A stretch of 64,000 nt of DNA from Mesobacillus jeotgali (lineage in GTDB: Bacteria > Bacillota > Bacilli > Bacillales > Cytobacillaceae). Under the pieces are notes generated by a model, which searched no databases, had not been told where the DNA came from, and worked only from the letters and a program-made list of their open reading frames with translations. Of the stretch, positions 51,580-60,279 are shown one piece after another. The stretch lies in the NCBI RefSeq assembly GCF_002874535.1, contig NZ_CP025025.1:2093526-2157525 (forward strand), in the 5' to 3' direction. Made by a program: the position numbers and the translations under genes. Every line of letters starts with the position of its first letter. The first letter of the stretch is position 1.

Positions 51580-52947
51580 ATGTACCAGACTTTTTCGACA
51601 AAGGAAAAAATAAAACAGATTTTTGTCATGCTGATCCCTATCTTGATTACACAACTAGGGATGTTTTCAATGGTCTTTTTCAATACCATCATGTCAGGAA
51701 AATATAATTCTTCAGACCTTGCTGGTGTAGCCATCGGTTCATCGATTTGGAGCCCGGTCTTCACCGGACTCAGCGGGATACTCCTTGCTGTTTCACCAAT
51801 TGCAGCCCAGCGATTTGGTGAAAAGAAGGGAAAAGAAGTATCATCTATTCTCACACATGGTATTTATTTAGCATTGATCATTGCAATACTTGTCATCATT
51901 TTAGGAATTTTTCTGCTCAATCCAATTTTAACGGCAATGAACCTGCCTGAGAGTGTACATGAAACGGCGTTCCGCTACCTGGCTGGATTAGGTTTTGGAA
52001 TTATCCCATTGTTTATTTTTAACGTATTAAGATCATTCATATACGCACTCGGAAAAACTAGAGTGGTTATGTATATCCTCTTAATGTCGTTACCAATCAA
52101 CTTTTTCTTGAACTATGTCCTGATTTTCGGTCATTGGGGTTTTCCTGAATTAGGGGGAGCAGGAGCTGGTTATGCAACGTCGATTACTTATTATCTAATT
52201 GCGGGCATGACAGCTGCTGTCATCATTAAGCAAAAGCCATTCTCGGATTTTGTCGGTTTAATATACTTCAAGGAATTTTCCGGTGAGAAAGTGAAGGAAA
52301 TTCTCAAAATCGGTGTCCCTATGGGTTTATCGATCTTTTTTGAAACAAGCATGTTTGCTGTCGTCACGATTTTAATCAGTAAATTCAATATCACGACGAT
52401 TGCTGCCTATCAATCAGCTTTAAATATAGTATCCTTCCTATATATGATTCCGATGAGCATCTCGATGGCGCAAACTGTTTTGGTCGGCTTTGAAGTTGGT
52501 GCCGGCCGTTATAATGATGCCAAAGCCTACAGCTGGATGGGAATTTATCTTGGTGCCATTATTGCAGTTGGAGCCGGATTGCTAGTCGTGCTCTTCCGTT
52601 ATGAGGTGGCAGGATTTTATTCTAATGAACCAGCAGTAATCGCTTTAACCGGACAATTTTTGATATATGCCTTGTTTTTCATGATATCCGACGCAATCCA
52701 GGCCACTGCCCTCGCAGCATTGCGCGGTTATAAAGACGTGAATATATCCTTTATTATTACTTTGATCGCCTACTGGCTCATCTGCCTGCCGGTCGGCTAC
52801 CTGCTGGCCCATAATACCGGACTTGGAGCTTCGGGATATTGGGTAGGGCTGACCATCGGTTTGCTTGCAGCAGGAATATCCTTATCACTAAGATTGATAT
52901 TTATCCAAAAACGTCGTTATAACGGTAACTTGGCAGAGGTTGTATAA
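51580..52947 (+). CDS. MATE family efflux transporter
   Basis: A 455-residue, 12-helix multidrug and toxic compound extrusion protein, using a Na+ or H+ gradient. The N-terminus MLIPILITQLGMFSMVFFNT and GSSIWSPVFTGLSGILLAVS are the family's first helices, and the second half repeats the pattern (GVPMGLSIFFETSMFAVVTI). Bacillus norM/YeeO-type proteins of this length export dyes and fluoroquinolones; substrates here are unknown. AAGGAG precedes ATG 51580. Monocistronic with a strong terminator. Confidence 0.93.
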   Translation: MYQTFSTKEKIKQIFVMLIPILITQLGMFSMVFFNTIMSGKYNSSDLAGVAIGSSIWSPVFTGLSGILLAVSPIAAQRFGEKKGKEVSSILTHGIYLALIIAILVIILGIFLLNPILTAMNLPESVHETAFRYLAGLGFGIIPLFIFNVLRSFIYALGKTRVVMYILLMSLPINFFLNYVLIFGHWGFPELGGAGAGYATSITYYLIAGMTAAVIIKQKPFSDFVGLIYFKEFSGEKVKEILKIGVPMGLSIFFETSMFAVVTILISKFNITTIAAYQSALNIVSFLYMIPMSISMAQTVLVGFEVGAGRYNDAKAYSWMGIYLGAIIAVGAGLLVVLFRYEVAGFYSNEPAVIALTGQFLIYALFFMISDAIQATALAALRGYKDVNISFIITLIAYWLICLPVGYLLAHNTGLGASGYWVGLTIGLLAAGISLSLRLIFIQKRRYNGNLAEVV

Positions 52948-52953
52948 AAATGT

Positions 52954-52989
52954 GTGAGGTTCCTTATTAGGAATCTCACTTTTTTTTTG
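52954..52989 (+). terminator. Intrinsic terminator after the MATE gene
   Basis: GTGAGGTTCC and GGAATCTCAC pair with one G-U, followed by ten T. Confidence 0.9.
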
Positions 52990-53134
52990 TCCATTATAAT
53001 GATGAAATAACATTTATCCGATTATTCTCACGTAATTTAAAGGATGGTAAGTTAATATTTTTATCCTGATTATGGAAAATAATAGAAGGAATCCATTGTT
53101 TTTGGAGGAATATTACTATAGGGAGGTGTGGAAG

Positions 53135-53668
53135 ATGAGTTATTTAAAGTTGGCTACTGAAGATTTCAAAAACATTAAAAATCAGGCAGAGAGAGCAATG
53201 GAGCAATTGAATCTGGATCAACTTCATTTTTCTCCAAGTGAAGAATCCAACAGTATCGCCATAATCGCAAAGCATATGAGCGGGAATCTTAAATCTAGAT
53301 TCAGTGACTTTTTGACCTCTGATGGTGAAAAACCGGACCGCAATAGAGATGGAGAATTTGAGGGAACATTTGCCGCGTTGGAGGACTTGCTAACTCATTG
53401 GAATTCTGGCTGGACTGTGCTTTTTCAGACGCTTGCACAGTTAACGGAAAAGGACTTGGAACAAACAGTCTTAATTAGAAACGAACCGCACACTGCGATT
53501 GAAGCCATCCAGCGCCAAATTGTCCATCAAGCATCACATGCCGGCCAGATTGTCTATCTAGCGAAGATGATTAAAAATGAGGAATGGAATACACTCAGTA
53601 TCCCAAAGGGTCAGTCCCAGCAATTCAACAAAAAAATGATGGAGATTTCAAAAAAAGAAGGGACCTGA
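53135..53668 (+). CDS. DinB-like/DUF1572 family protein
   Basis: A 177-residue four-helix-bundle protein. It opens YLKLATEDFKNIKNQAERAM and contains SNSIAIIAKHMSGNLKSRF with a conserved His, plus QIVHQASHAGQIVYLAKM with the HxxxHxGQ pattern that binds metal in DinB/DUF1572 proteins. Relatives include bacillithiol transferases and DNA-damage-induced proteins; this branch is uncharacterised. ATG 53135 has GGGAGG 8 bases upstream; the longer frame to 53072 is not supported. It ends at a hairpin shared with the convergent gene. Confidence 0.87.
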   Translation: MSYLKLATEDFKNIKNQAERAMEQLNLDQLHFSPSEESNSIAIIAKHMSGNLKSRFSDFLTSDGEKPDRNRDGEFEGTFAALEDLLTHWNSGWTVLFQTLAQLTEKDLEQTVLIRNEPHTAIEAIQRQIVHQASHAGQIVYLAKMIKNEEWNTLSIPKGQSQQFNKKMMEISKKEGT

Positions 53669-53686
53669 TAGTAAAATAGGGGTCCC
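53660..53686. terminator. Terminator between convergent genes
   Basis: GGGACC and GGTCCC pair across a 15-base loop, overlapping the stop of the DinB-like gene. Confidence 0.55.
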
Positions 53687-53688
53687 TG

Positions 53689-54120
53689 TTAAGAGTTAGT
53701 TGCATGCTTCTTATGCTTATACTTAGATAAATGAAAACGAATGAAGCAGCCTATGCAAAATCCCAGAATTGCAATAAATGCGGCCAACGCTACCATCGTA
53801 GTTAATATATGTCCTAATGTTGTTAAGCCGCTTGCATAGGAAATGATTCCGCCTGCTAAGCAGACAACAGCGATTTTTTGATTGAACTGCTGTTGTTCCC
53901 AGTCTTCCGGAATATAATCTGACGGTTGTTTACGCAGTAAACGTCTTGCTATTCGCATTACCGGATTGAATCCGAACAGCAGTCCTGAAACTCCTGCGAA
54001 CAGTGGCAAAGTCAAGATCCATTCAATACCTGTTAACCAGGTACTCAAAACACTTAAGACAATGAACCACTGATTTGTTCTAACCAGGGGCCGAGGAATT
54101 GAGTGAATCTCATTAGTCAT
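53689..54120 (-). CDS. DUF4395 membrane protein
   Basis: A 143-residue membrane protein with about four hydrophobic segments. The family motif NPVMRIARRLLRKQPSDYIP and EDWEQQQFNQKIAVVCLAGG are clear, and a Cys in FCIGCFIRFHL follows in the last helix, typical of DUF4395, which is often fused or linked to thiol-redox proteins. The start follows AAAGGTCGG. No thioredoxin-like gene is adjacent here. Function unknown. Confidence 0.87.
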   Translation of the reverse strand: MTNEIHSIPRPLVRTNQWFIVLSVLSTWLTGIEWILTLPLFAGVSGLLFGFNPVMRIARRLLRKQPSDYIPEDWEQQQFNQKIAVVCLAGGIISYASGLTTLGHILTTMVALAAFIAILGFCIGCFIRFHLSKYKHKKHATNS

Positions 54121-54293
54121 ATTAAATCCGACCTTTCTTATTGGTTTATATGTATTTTATCTTTTTTCCCCTAATATGTGAAGAATAAAGCAAAAAATTT
54201 TATTTGAAGTGAACTTTTTAAGAAATATGGAAAAGTATTCCTGAATATAATAGAATGCTGGTTTTAAATATATATAGAAATGATGGGGGAAAC

Positions 54294-55310
54294 ATGGGAA
54301 GAAATTTAAAGGTCATTTGTTTTTTGTTTTTTACGGCATTCATTGGATTAGCTGGCTGTTCACAACCAATTGCAGAGAAAGCAGAAAAGGAAAATAAGGT
54401 TATTGAACAGTATGACAAGGCAGGAAGTGAAGATGTGGAAAAAGAAAAGGAGGCAGATGAACAAGAAGAAAAAGAGGCTCAACCAATAGTAGTGAATGTA
54501 ATTGAGCCAACCACTCAAGAAGTGATCAGGTCACTTACACCGGTTGAAATGGGTTACGGAAGTGATAATGAGAAGTTTAAAGCTGAATTGGAACAATGGG
54601 CTCATGAATTGGCTCGAGGAAATGATACGAAACCCGGTTACGATAAACGGATGATTCCGGATAAACTTGGTCCCGATGGCCGGGTGATAAAAGGGAGCCC
54701 TTTAATTATTTTGGAGGAAGCGGAGCTGGTTGAAAGCATCATCCATGCTTCAGAAAAAGGGGGGGACGTAGAGCTCCCGCTTTATATAACAGCAAGCGGA
54801 TATGAACTCAATGATGCTGCACAGCTCGGCGAGGTTATTGTAGGAAAGTATACAACCTATTTTAATGCTGGGGTTGCGGGCAGAACAAAGAATATTGAGT
54901 TGTCAGCGGAAGCAATCAACAATGTCATCCTGGGAGTAGGGGATGTGTTTTCCTTTAATACAACTGTCGGGCCGAGTGATGAAGCCCATGGATATCAGCC
55001 TGCTGAGGAAATCGTCAACAAAAAGCTGGTCATGGGGATAGGAGGCGGCATCTGCCAGACTTCTTCTACATTATATAATGCTGTTGATGTTCTTGGTGTT
55101 GGTTATGTGGAGAAACATCATCATTCCCTTTCTGTAGGCTATGTTCCTGAAGGAAGGGACGCAACGGTTTCCTATGGAGGCAAGGATTTCAGGTTCGAAA
55201 ACACAACAGGCGTACCACTTTTACTAAAAGCAATAGTAGGAAAAGGTTCTTTGACCGTAGAAGTGAGGACATCGAAGGAATACGAAGCACAAATGAAAAA
55301 AGGCATTTAA
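54294..55310 (+). CDS. VanW family lipoprotein
   Basis: A 338-residue exported protein: signal sequence with lipobox LAGC, then a strongly acidic/Lys-rich linker (EKEKEADEQEEKEAQ, probably disordered), then the VanW domain from about residue 190. The VanW core is evident in VGKYTTYFNAGVAGRTKNIE, DVFSFNTTVGPSDEAHGYQP, GGGICQTSSTLYNAV and HHHSLSVGYVPEGRDATVSY. VanW occurs in vancomycin-resistance clusters and in spore formers (YoaR) without a defined biochemical role. ATG 54294 is preceded by ATGGGGGAA. No resistance genes are adjacent. Confidence 0.9.
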   Translation: MGRNLKVICFLFFTAFIGLAGCSQPIAEKAEKENKVIEQYDKAGSEDVEKEKEADEQEEKEAQPIVVNVIEPTTQEVIRSLTPVEMGYGSDNEKFKAELEQWAHELARGNDTKPGYDKRMIPDKLGPDGRVIKGSPLIILEEAELVESIIHASEKGGDVELPLYITASGYELNDAAQLGEVIVGKYTTYFNAGVAGRTKNIELSAEAINNVILGVGDVFSFNTTVGPSDEAHGYQPAEEIVNKKLVMGIGGGICQTSSTLYNAVDVLGVGYVEKHHHSLSVGYVPEGRDATVSYGGKDFRFENTTGVPLLLKAIVGKGSLTVEVRTSKEYEAQMKKGI

Positions 55311-55420
55311 CGGTCTTAAAACGATTCCGCCAAAAGACGTAGAAAGAATCAATCTGATGGTGAATGTTTCCATTAGTCAGTTCCCTTATTCTTAAATTAA
55401 GAACAAGGGAGGCGAATGAT

Positions 55421-55576
55421 ATGGAAATGAATTATTTAGCATTAGAATATATCTGGAATACAAGGAAAGAAGAAATGAAGCGGAAAGATGATTTTAGAGA
55501 AACATATAAACTTTATCAAGAATTTAAAAGGTTTAGCTGGAATAATGTCTTAAGGAGGGAGAATAGATCAAAGTAA
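55421..55576 (+). CDS. Small charged protein (51 aa)
   Basis: A 51-residue protein with GGGAGG before ATG 55421. It is mostly a charged helix (LEYIWNTRKEEMKRKDDFRE, then ETYKLYQEFKRFSWN) ending in a basic tail, and may be amphipathic. Its last codons contain the AAGGAGG site for the following membrane protein, and the two frames overlap by 10 bases, so they form a coupled pair. No family recognised. Confidence 0.65.
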   Translation: MEMNYLALEYIWNTRKEEMKRKDDFRETYKLYQEFKRFSWNNVLRRENRSK

Positions 55577-55962
55577 TAAAGTATTTACTGTATACAGCAG
55601 GTTTTATCATTTTGCTGATTGTTATTGGAAACCTTCAGCAAAGCTTTGAGAATATTGGAAGGGAGTCGTTTAGACTCTATCCATGGAGCAACCTTGCTGT
55701 TATATTGTATTTTCCTCTAGGGGTTTATCTGGGAGTACCAGGGTTAGTGAAGGAATATCAAAAGAATGGAAGCTGGAAGTTCAACTGGCTTAAAATTATT
55801 TTCATTAGCTTGCCGCTGATTTATTTTTCATTCTTCTGGTTCATTCCGGCTTCTTATCCGATACCAGATTTTATTGTAGGATCCCATTCAACGTTCAAAC
55901 TGGCAATGCTTGCTTCAGGGATTGTTTTCATGAATAGCATCACAAAAGAAAACAGCGGCTGA
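55567..55962 (+). CDS. Membrane protein (131 aa) with apparent ATC start
   Basis: A hydrophobic protein with about four membrane segments (YLLYTAGFIILLIVIGN; NLAVILYFPLGVYLGVPGLV; WLKIIFISLPLIYFSFFWFI; LAMLASGIVFMNSI). The first in-frame ATG/GTG/TTG is a TTG at 55612 in the middle of the first helix. Upstream the same frame is open to a TAG at 55564, and AAGGAGG (55552-55558) sits 8 bases before ATC 55567, giving Met-KVIKYLLYTAGF if ATC initiates. It overlaps the preceding 51-residue gene by 10 bases, which could couple translation. No family recognised. Confidence 0.65.
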   Translation: MKVIKYLLYTAGFIILLIVIGNLQQSFENIGRESFRLYPWSNLAVILYFPLGVYLGVPGLVKEYQKNGSWKFNWLKIIFISLPLIYFSFFWFIPASYPIPDFIVGSHSTFKLAMLASGIVFMNSITKENSG

Positions 55963-55979
55963 AAATGGGCCGCTGTTTT
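55949..55979. terminator. Terminator between convergent genes
   Basis: AAAACAGCGGC and GCCGCTGTTTT form an 11-bp stem around a 9-base loop, overlapping the stop of the membrane-protein gene. Confidence 0.85.
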
Positions 55980-55982
55980 GTA

Positions 55983-56201
55983 TTAGGATGTCCGTCTCTT
56001 TTCATTTACATTGACCAACAAGCCGCGTTTGATCCAATAGTAAAAATTATCCACTGGAAAAACACTTCGATTCTCAGCGTTACTCATTTTTATGATGACG
56101 CTGCTATCTGAAACCTCTAAAACCTTCAATTTGTCTGAGTTGTACATATTCGGCAAAAAGCCATTACGTATTTCAAACTCCATATTATTTTGATAGTCCA
56201 T
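55983..56201 (-). CDS. Small hypothetical protein (72 aa)
   Basis: A 72-residue soluble, beta-rich protein (MDYQNNMEFEIRNGFLPNMY opening; KLKVLEVSDSSVIIKMSNA; FPVDNFYYWIKRGLLVNV). AGGAGG lies about 8 bases before ATG 56201, a solid site. No cysteines or membrane segments; family not recognised. It is convergent with the membrane-protein gene and shares its terminator. Array E starts about 140 bases upstream. Confidence 0.7.
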   Translation of the reverse strand: MDYQNNMEFEIRNGFLPNMYNSDKLKVLEVSDSSVIIKMSNAENRSVFPVDNFYYWIKRGLLVNVNEKRRTS

Positions 56202-56305
56202 AAAAAAACCTCCTGGATCTCTTCATGGAAATAATATTTACCAATAAGTGATGATTTATCCAATTAATAATCATAAAAACAAACAGGAGAAATTAGGAAC
56301 GCCAT

Positions 56306-56345
56306 AAGCAAAAGCAAGTGGGGGGAAATCCCTCTTGCTTTTGCT
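56306..56345. repeat. Inverted repeat at the left edge of array E
   Basis: AGCAAAAGCAAG and CTTGCTTTTGCT pair over 12 bp, with an inner GGG/CCC, giving a stable hairpin. No T run follows in either direction, so it may be a 3' end stabiliser of the met transcript or an array boundary and not a classical terminator. Confidence 0.6.
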
Positions 56346-56808
56346 CTTTCTTTTGACAGCTTTTCACCGGTTGACGCCAAACTCGTCAGAAGTTGCTCTT
56401 TCTTTTGACAGCTTTTCACCGGTTGACGCCAATCTTCTCAGAAGTTGCTCTTTCTTTTGACAGCTTTTCACCGGTTGACGCCAATCTTCTCAGAAGTTGC
56501 TCTTTCTTTTGACAGCTTTTCACCGGTTGACGCCAATCTTCTCAGAAGTTGCTCTTTCTTTTGACAGCTTTTCTCCGGTTGACGCCAAACCTGTCAGAAA
56601 TTGCTTTTTCTTTTGACAGCTTTTCACCGGTTGACGTCAAACCTGTCAAAAGTTGCTCTTTCTTTTGACAGCTTTTCTCTGGCTGACGCCAAACTTGTCA
56701 GAAGTTGCTCTTTCTTTTGACAGCTTTTCTCCGGCTGACGCAAAACCTGTCAGAAATTGCTCTTTCTTTTGACAGCTTTTCTCCGGTTGACGCAAAACTT
56801 GTCAAAAG
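56342..56808 (-). repeat. 52-bp tandem repeat array E (9 units, minus sense)
   Basis: GACAGCTTTT, the complement of the core AAAAGCTGTC, occurs at 56355, 56407, 56459, 56511, 56563, 56615, 56667, 56719 and 56771 with a constant 52-bp step. Read on the minus strand each unit is AAAAGCTGTC, 19 bases, GACAGGTTTGGCGTCAACCG and GTG; in some copies GACAG is decayed to GAGAA. CTGTCAAAAG pairs with CTTTTGACAG perfectly at 56643-56671. The array lies directly downstream of metH and would be in its 3' untranslated RNA. It accounts for most of the 56202-56826 gap. Confidence 0.95.
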
Positions 56809-56826
56809 CCTAAAATGTTCAATCTC

Positions 56827-59800
56827 CTAATTTTTCAACACGTTGAAATACCTGGCCTCTGGATGGGAGAAGACGATAGCAGTGACCGATGCCTCCGGTT
56901 CCATCATGAATCCGTCGGTCAAATTAATTCCGATGTCTTCTGGTTTGATCAAGTTGAAAAGCTTACGCTGATCTTCCAAATCCGGACATGCAGGGTATCC
57001 GAATGAAAAACGCTGTCCTTGATACTTGGCGGCGAAACGGTCTTTCATTGTCATATCCGGTGTGTCCGGGAAGCCCCATCGATCGCGGATTTGGCGGTGA
57101 ATCAGTTCAGCGTAGCCTTCTGCACTTTCAAGGGCAAGTGCCTGGAGGGCATGGCTTTCCAGGAATCTCCCTTCTTTTTTTAGTTGTTCTGCTGCCTGGC
57201 GAATTCCTGCACCTGCTGTGACCGCGAACATTCCTACGTAGTCCTTTTGGCTATCACCAACAGAGCGGACGTAATCTGCAAGGCATAATCCAGGTGCAAC
57301 CTCTTGTCTCGGAAAATCAAAGGTTTCGAGGATTTGATCTGGTTGTTCAGGATTAAAAATATTAAGTCTCTTTCCATCTGACTGGGCAGGGAAGAACTGA
57401 TAAACGGCAGCAGGTTTGATCCAATCCTTTAACTTGGCTTCCTGTAAAAGGGATTGGACAACCTCCTGAAGCTTAACTGCCTTTTCATTACCTTCAGCAA
57501 TCAAATTTTCTACCCTTCCCTTTAATCCAAGATGATGCCCCAATAGCATTTGCTGGTTAATATAAGGTTCAATATGGGACAGGGAGTATGATTTGACGAG
57601 ATGCCTTTTCGTATCCTGAGGTATGAACACCGGAGCCTTTGCCGTCATTTTGGGACGCTCCAATACGGTTGTGGCAGATTTTTGTCCTGCTGGCGTGAAA
57701 TCCGGTTTATTCATCGCAGCTTCTTGTTTTGCTTTTTGTTCAGCTAAAAACTGTTCACGACCATCCGTTTCGCGGAGTTGATTAGCGATGGACAGTCCGT
57801 TCATCGCATCTTTTGCATATAATACAAGCCCGTCATACTCCTTAGCAATCTTTGTATCTGTGAACTTCCTTGATAAAGCAGCGCCACCCACAAGAATTGG
57901 AATGTCTATCCCTGCTTGCTTCATATCATGAGCCGTCAGCACCATCTGCTGCGCTGATTTAACAAGCAGGCCAGATAGTCCGATGATGTCCGGATTTTCC
58001 TTTTTAATTGCCTCAATGAGGGCAGTTGGAGCTACTTTGATTCCCAGATCGACTACCTCATAACCATTATTGCTAAGGATGATATCCACCAGGTTTTTGC
58101 CGATATCATGGACATCGCCTTTCACAGTGGCGAGAAGAACCTTGCCCTTTGCAGCGGTTGTATCATTTTTCTCCATATGAGGCTCCAAATAAGAGACAGC
58201 AGCCTTCATGACTTCTGCACTCTGAAGAACCTCGGCTACGATTAACTGGTTATCATTGAACAGCCTGCCAACTTCCTTCATTCCATCCATCAATGGCCCG
58301 TTAATGATATCCAGTGGGGCAGGGTAGAGGTCCAGTGCCTTATCAAGGTCTGGCTGAAGGCCTTCTTTCGTACCCTCAACCACATAGTAGGACAGTCTTT
58401 CTTCTAGTGTCATATCAGGAAGGGTGCTTTTTGTTTCCTTCTTTTTATCACGGTAAAAATCAGTGAATTCCGCAAGTGTCTCATCTGTTGTATTGAATAA
58501 CAGATCTTCAGCCATTTTGACTTCTTCAGGACTGATTGAAGCAAATCGCTCGAGCTTTTCCGTATTCACAATTGCATAGTCGAGACCTGCCTGGGTGCAG
58601 TGGTAAAGAAATACCGAATTCAATACTTCTCGGCCTACTGGAGGCAGGCCGAATGAAACATTGCTAATTCCAAGGATAGTTTGTGTTTCCGGGAGAGCTT
58701 CCTTGATCATTCTGATTCCATCAACAGTTGCTTTGGCTGAGCCAATGTATTGTTCATCCCCGGTGCCGACAGGGAAGACGAGCGGATCAAAAATTATGTC
58801 CTGTGCCGGTACTTTATATTTATTGACAAGCAAGTCGTACGATCGTTTGGCAATTTCTAATTTCCTCTCAGCGGAAACACCCATACCCTCTTCTTCAATT
58901 GTTCCAACAACTACAGCTGCACCATATTTGTGAATAAGGCCAGCAACCGACTCAAATCGTTCTTCACCATCTTCTAGATTGATGGAATTGATAATTGCCT
59001 TACCCTGGGAATAACTCAGTGCTTTTTCAATTACTACATCATCAGTTGAATCGATTACTAGGGGAGCCTTAACTTTTTTAACAACTTCTTTAATAAATGC
59101 TTCCATGTCATGAAGCTCATCTCTGTCGGGGTCCGCCAGGCAGATATCGATGACATGGGCTCCGTTTTTAACCTGGGCCCTTGCAATCTCAGCGGCTTCT
59201 TCTATTTTGCCCTCGGAAACCAGCCGCTTGAATTTTCGTGAACCGATTACGTTCGTCCGTTCACCAACCATGATAGGCCTTAGTGTTGGATCGTCATAGA
59301 TGAATGGCTCGATCCCAGAAACCATATGCAGCTTGTTTTCTTCTGTTTGCCTCGGAAGTCGCTCCTGCATTTTTTCTGAAATCGCCTTTATATGTGCAGG
59401 TGTAGTTCCGCAGCAGCCTCCGACAATATTCAGCCAGCCTTCACGGGCAAAATCAGAAAGCTTCTGAGCAAGCGTATCAGGCGTCTCATGATATTGGCCT
59501 TCCTCATCGGGCAGACCAGCGTTAGGATAACAGCTGACTGCAGAAGATGAAAGGGAGGACAAAGAACGCAAATGCTCCTGCATGAATTCCGGACCGGTCG
59601 CGCAATTCAATCCAATCGCGATCGGATTCATATGCTGGACTGAAATGTAAAAGGCTTCGATCGATTGGCCGGCAAGTGTCGTGCCCATTGGTTCAATTGT
59701 GGCAGAGATCATGAGAGGAAGGTCTTTGCCACTTTTCTGAAATGCACGCTGGATTCCTGTATACGCAGCTTTTACATTCAGTAAATCCTGGCTTGTTTCG

Positions 59801-60279
59801 AGCAGCAGCAAATCAACGCTGCCATCGATCAGGCCAAGAGCCTGTTCTTCGTAGGAAGCAGACATTTCATCAAAGGTTGATCCTCCGGTCACGCTTAGTG
59901 TTTTGGTTGTCGGTCCCATGGAACCAGCTACAAAACGGGGCTGTGAGGGAGAGGATGCCTCGTCTGCCGCTTTTCTGGCAATAAGGGCTGCTTCCTTGTT
60001 GATTTCGTACGCTCTATGGCCCAAGCCGTATTCATCCAGCACCAGGCTAGTTGCACCAAAGGTATTTGTCTCAACGATATCTGCGCCAGCCTTAAAGTAT
60101 TCACGGTGGATATTTTCAATCACATGAGGTACGGTCAGGTTCAGGATTTCGTTACAGCCTTCAAATTCTTCACCGCCAAAATCCTGCGGGGTCAGGTCTG
60201 CCTGCTGGAGCATCGTCCCCATCGCTCCGTCCATGATCAGGATCTTTTTTCTCATCTGCTCAGTTAACAAGGTTGACAT
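56827..60279 (-). CDS. metH: Cobalamin-dependent methionine synthase
   Basis: A complete 1150-residue four-module enzyme that methylates homocysteine using methyl-THF and B12. Homocysteine-binding module (1-~310) with GCNCATGPEF-like LNCATGPEFM and zinc ligands in IVGGCCGTTPAHIKA; pterin-binding module (~330-600) with GERTNVIGSRKFKRL; B12 module (~640-880) with the cobalt-ligating GDVHDIGKNL and SGLLVKSA; activation module (~900-1150) with RFSFGYPACPDLEDQRKLF. It overlaps the yitJ stop by 20 bases and ends the met operon. MetH makes this pathway dependent on cobalamin, which must come from elsewhere in the genome or from outside. Confidence 0.97.
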   Translation of the reverse strand: MSTLLTEQMRKKILIMDGAMGTMLQQADLTPQDFGGEEFEGCNEILNLTVPHVIENIHREYFKAGADIVETNTFGATSLVLDEYGLGHRAYEINKEAALIARKAADEASSPSQPRFVAGSMGPTTKTLSVTGGSTFDEMSASYEEQALGLIDGSVDLLLLETSQDLLNVKAAYTGIQRAFQKSGKDLPLMISATIEPMGTTLAGQSIEAFYISVQHMNPIAIGLNCATGPEFMQEHLRSLSSLSSSAVSCYPNAGLPDEEGQYHETPDTLAQKLSDFAREGWLNIVGGCCGTTPAHIKAISEKMQERLPRQTEENKLHMVSGIEPFIYDDPTLRPIMVGERTNVIGSRKFKRLVSEGKIEEAAEIARAQVKNGAHVIDICLADPDRDELHDMEAFIKEVVKKVKAPLVIDSTDDVVIEKALSYSQGKAIINSINLEDGEERFESVAGLIHKYGAAVVVGTIEEEGMGVSAERKLEIAKRSYDLLVNKYKVPAQDIIFDPLVFPVGTGDEQYIGSAKATVDGIRMIKEALPETQTILGISNVSFGLPPVGREVLNSVFLYHCTQAGLDYAIVNTEKLERFASISPEEVKMAEDLLFNTTDETLAEFTDFYRDKKKETKSTLPDMTLEERLSYYVVEGTKEGLQPDLDKALDLYPAPLDIINGPLMDGMKEVGRLFNDNQLIVAEVLQSAEVMKAAVSYLEPHMEKNDTTAAKGKVLLATVKGDVHDIGKNLVDIILSNNGYEVVDLGIKVAPTALIEAIKKENPDIIGLSGLLVKSAQQMVLTAHDMKQAGIDIPILVGGAALSRKFTDTKIAKEYDGLVLYAKDAMNGLSIANQLRETDGREQFLAEQKAKQEAAMNKPDFTPAGQKSATTVLERPKMTAKAPVFIPQDTKRHLVKSYSLSHIEPYINQQMLLGHHLGLKGRVENLIAEGNEKAVKLQEVVQSLLQEAKLKDWIKPAAVYQFFPAQSDGKRLNIFNPEQPDQILETFDFPRQEVAPGLCLADYVRSVGDSQKDYVGMFAVTAGAGIRQAAEQLKKEGRFLESHALQALALESAEGYAELIHRQIRDRWGFPDTPDMTMKDRFAAKYQGQRFSFGYPACPDLEDQRKLFNLIKPEDIGINLTDGFMMEPEASVTAIVFSHPEARYFNVLKN

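Noticed and set aside
56342-56808. Integron attC-like sites
   Set aside because: Units can form hairpins but lack attC core sites, no integrase is seen, and no gene cassettes separate the units.
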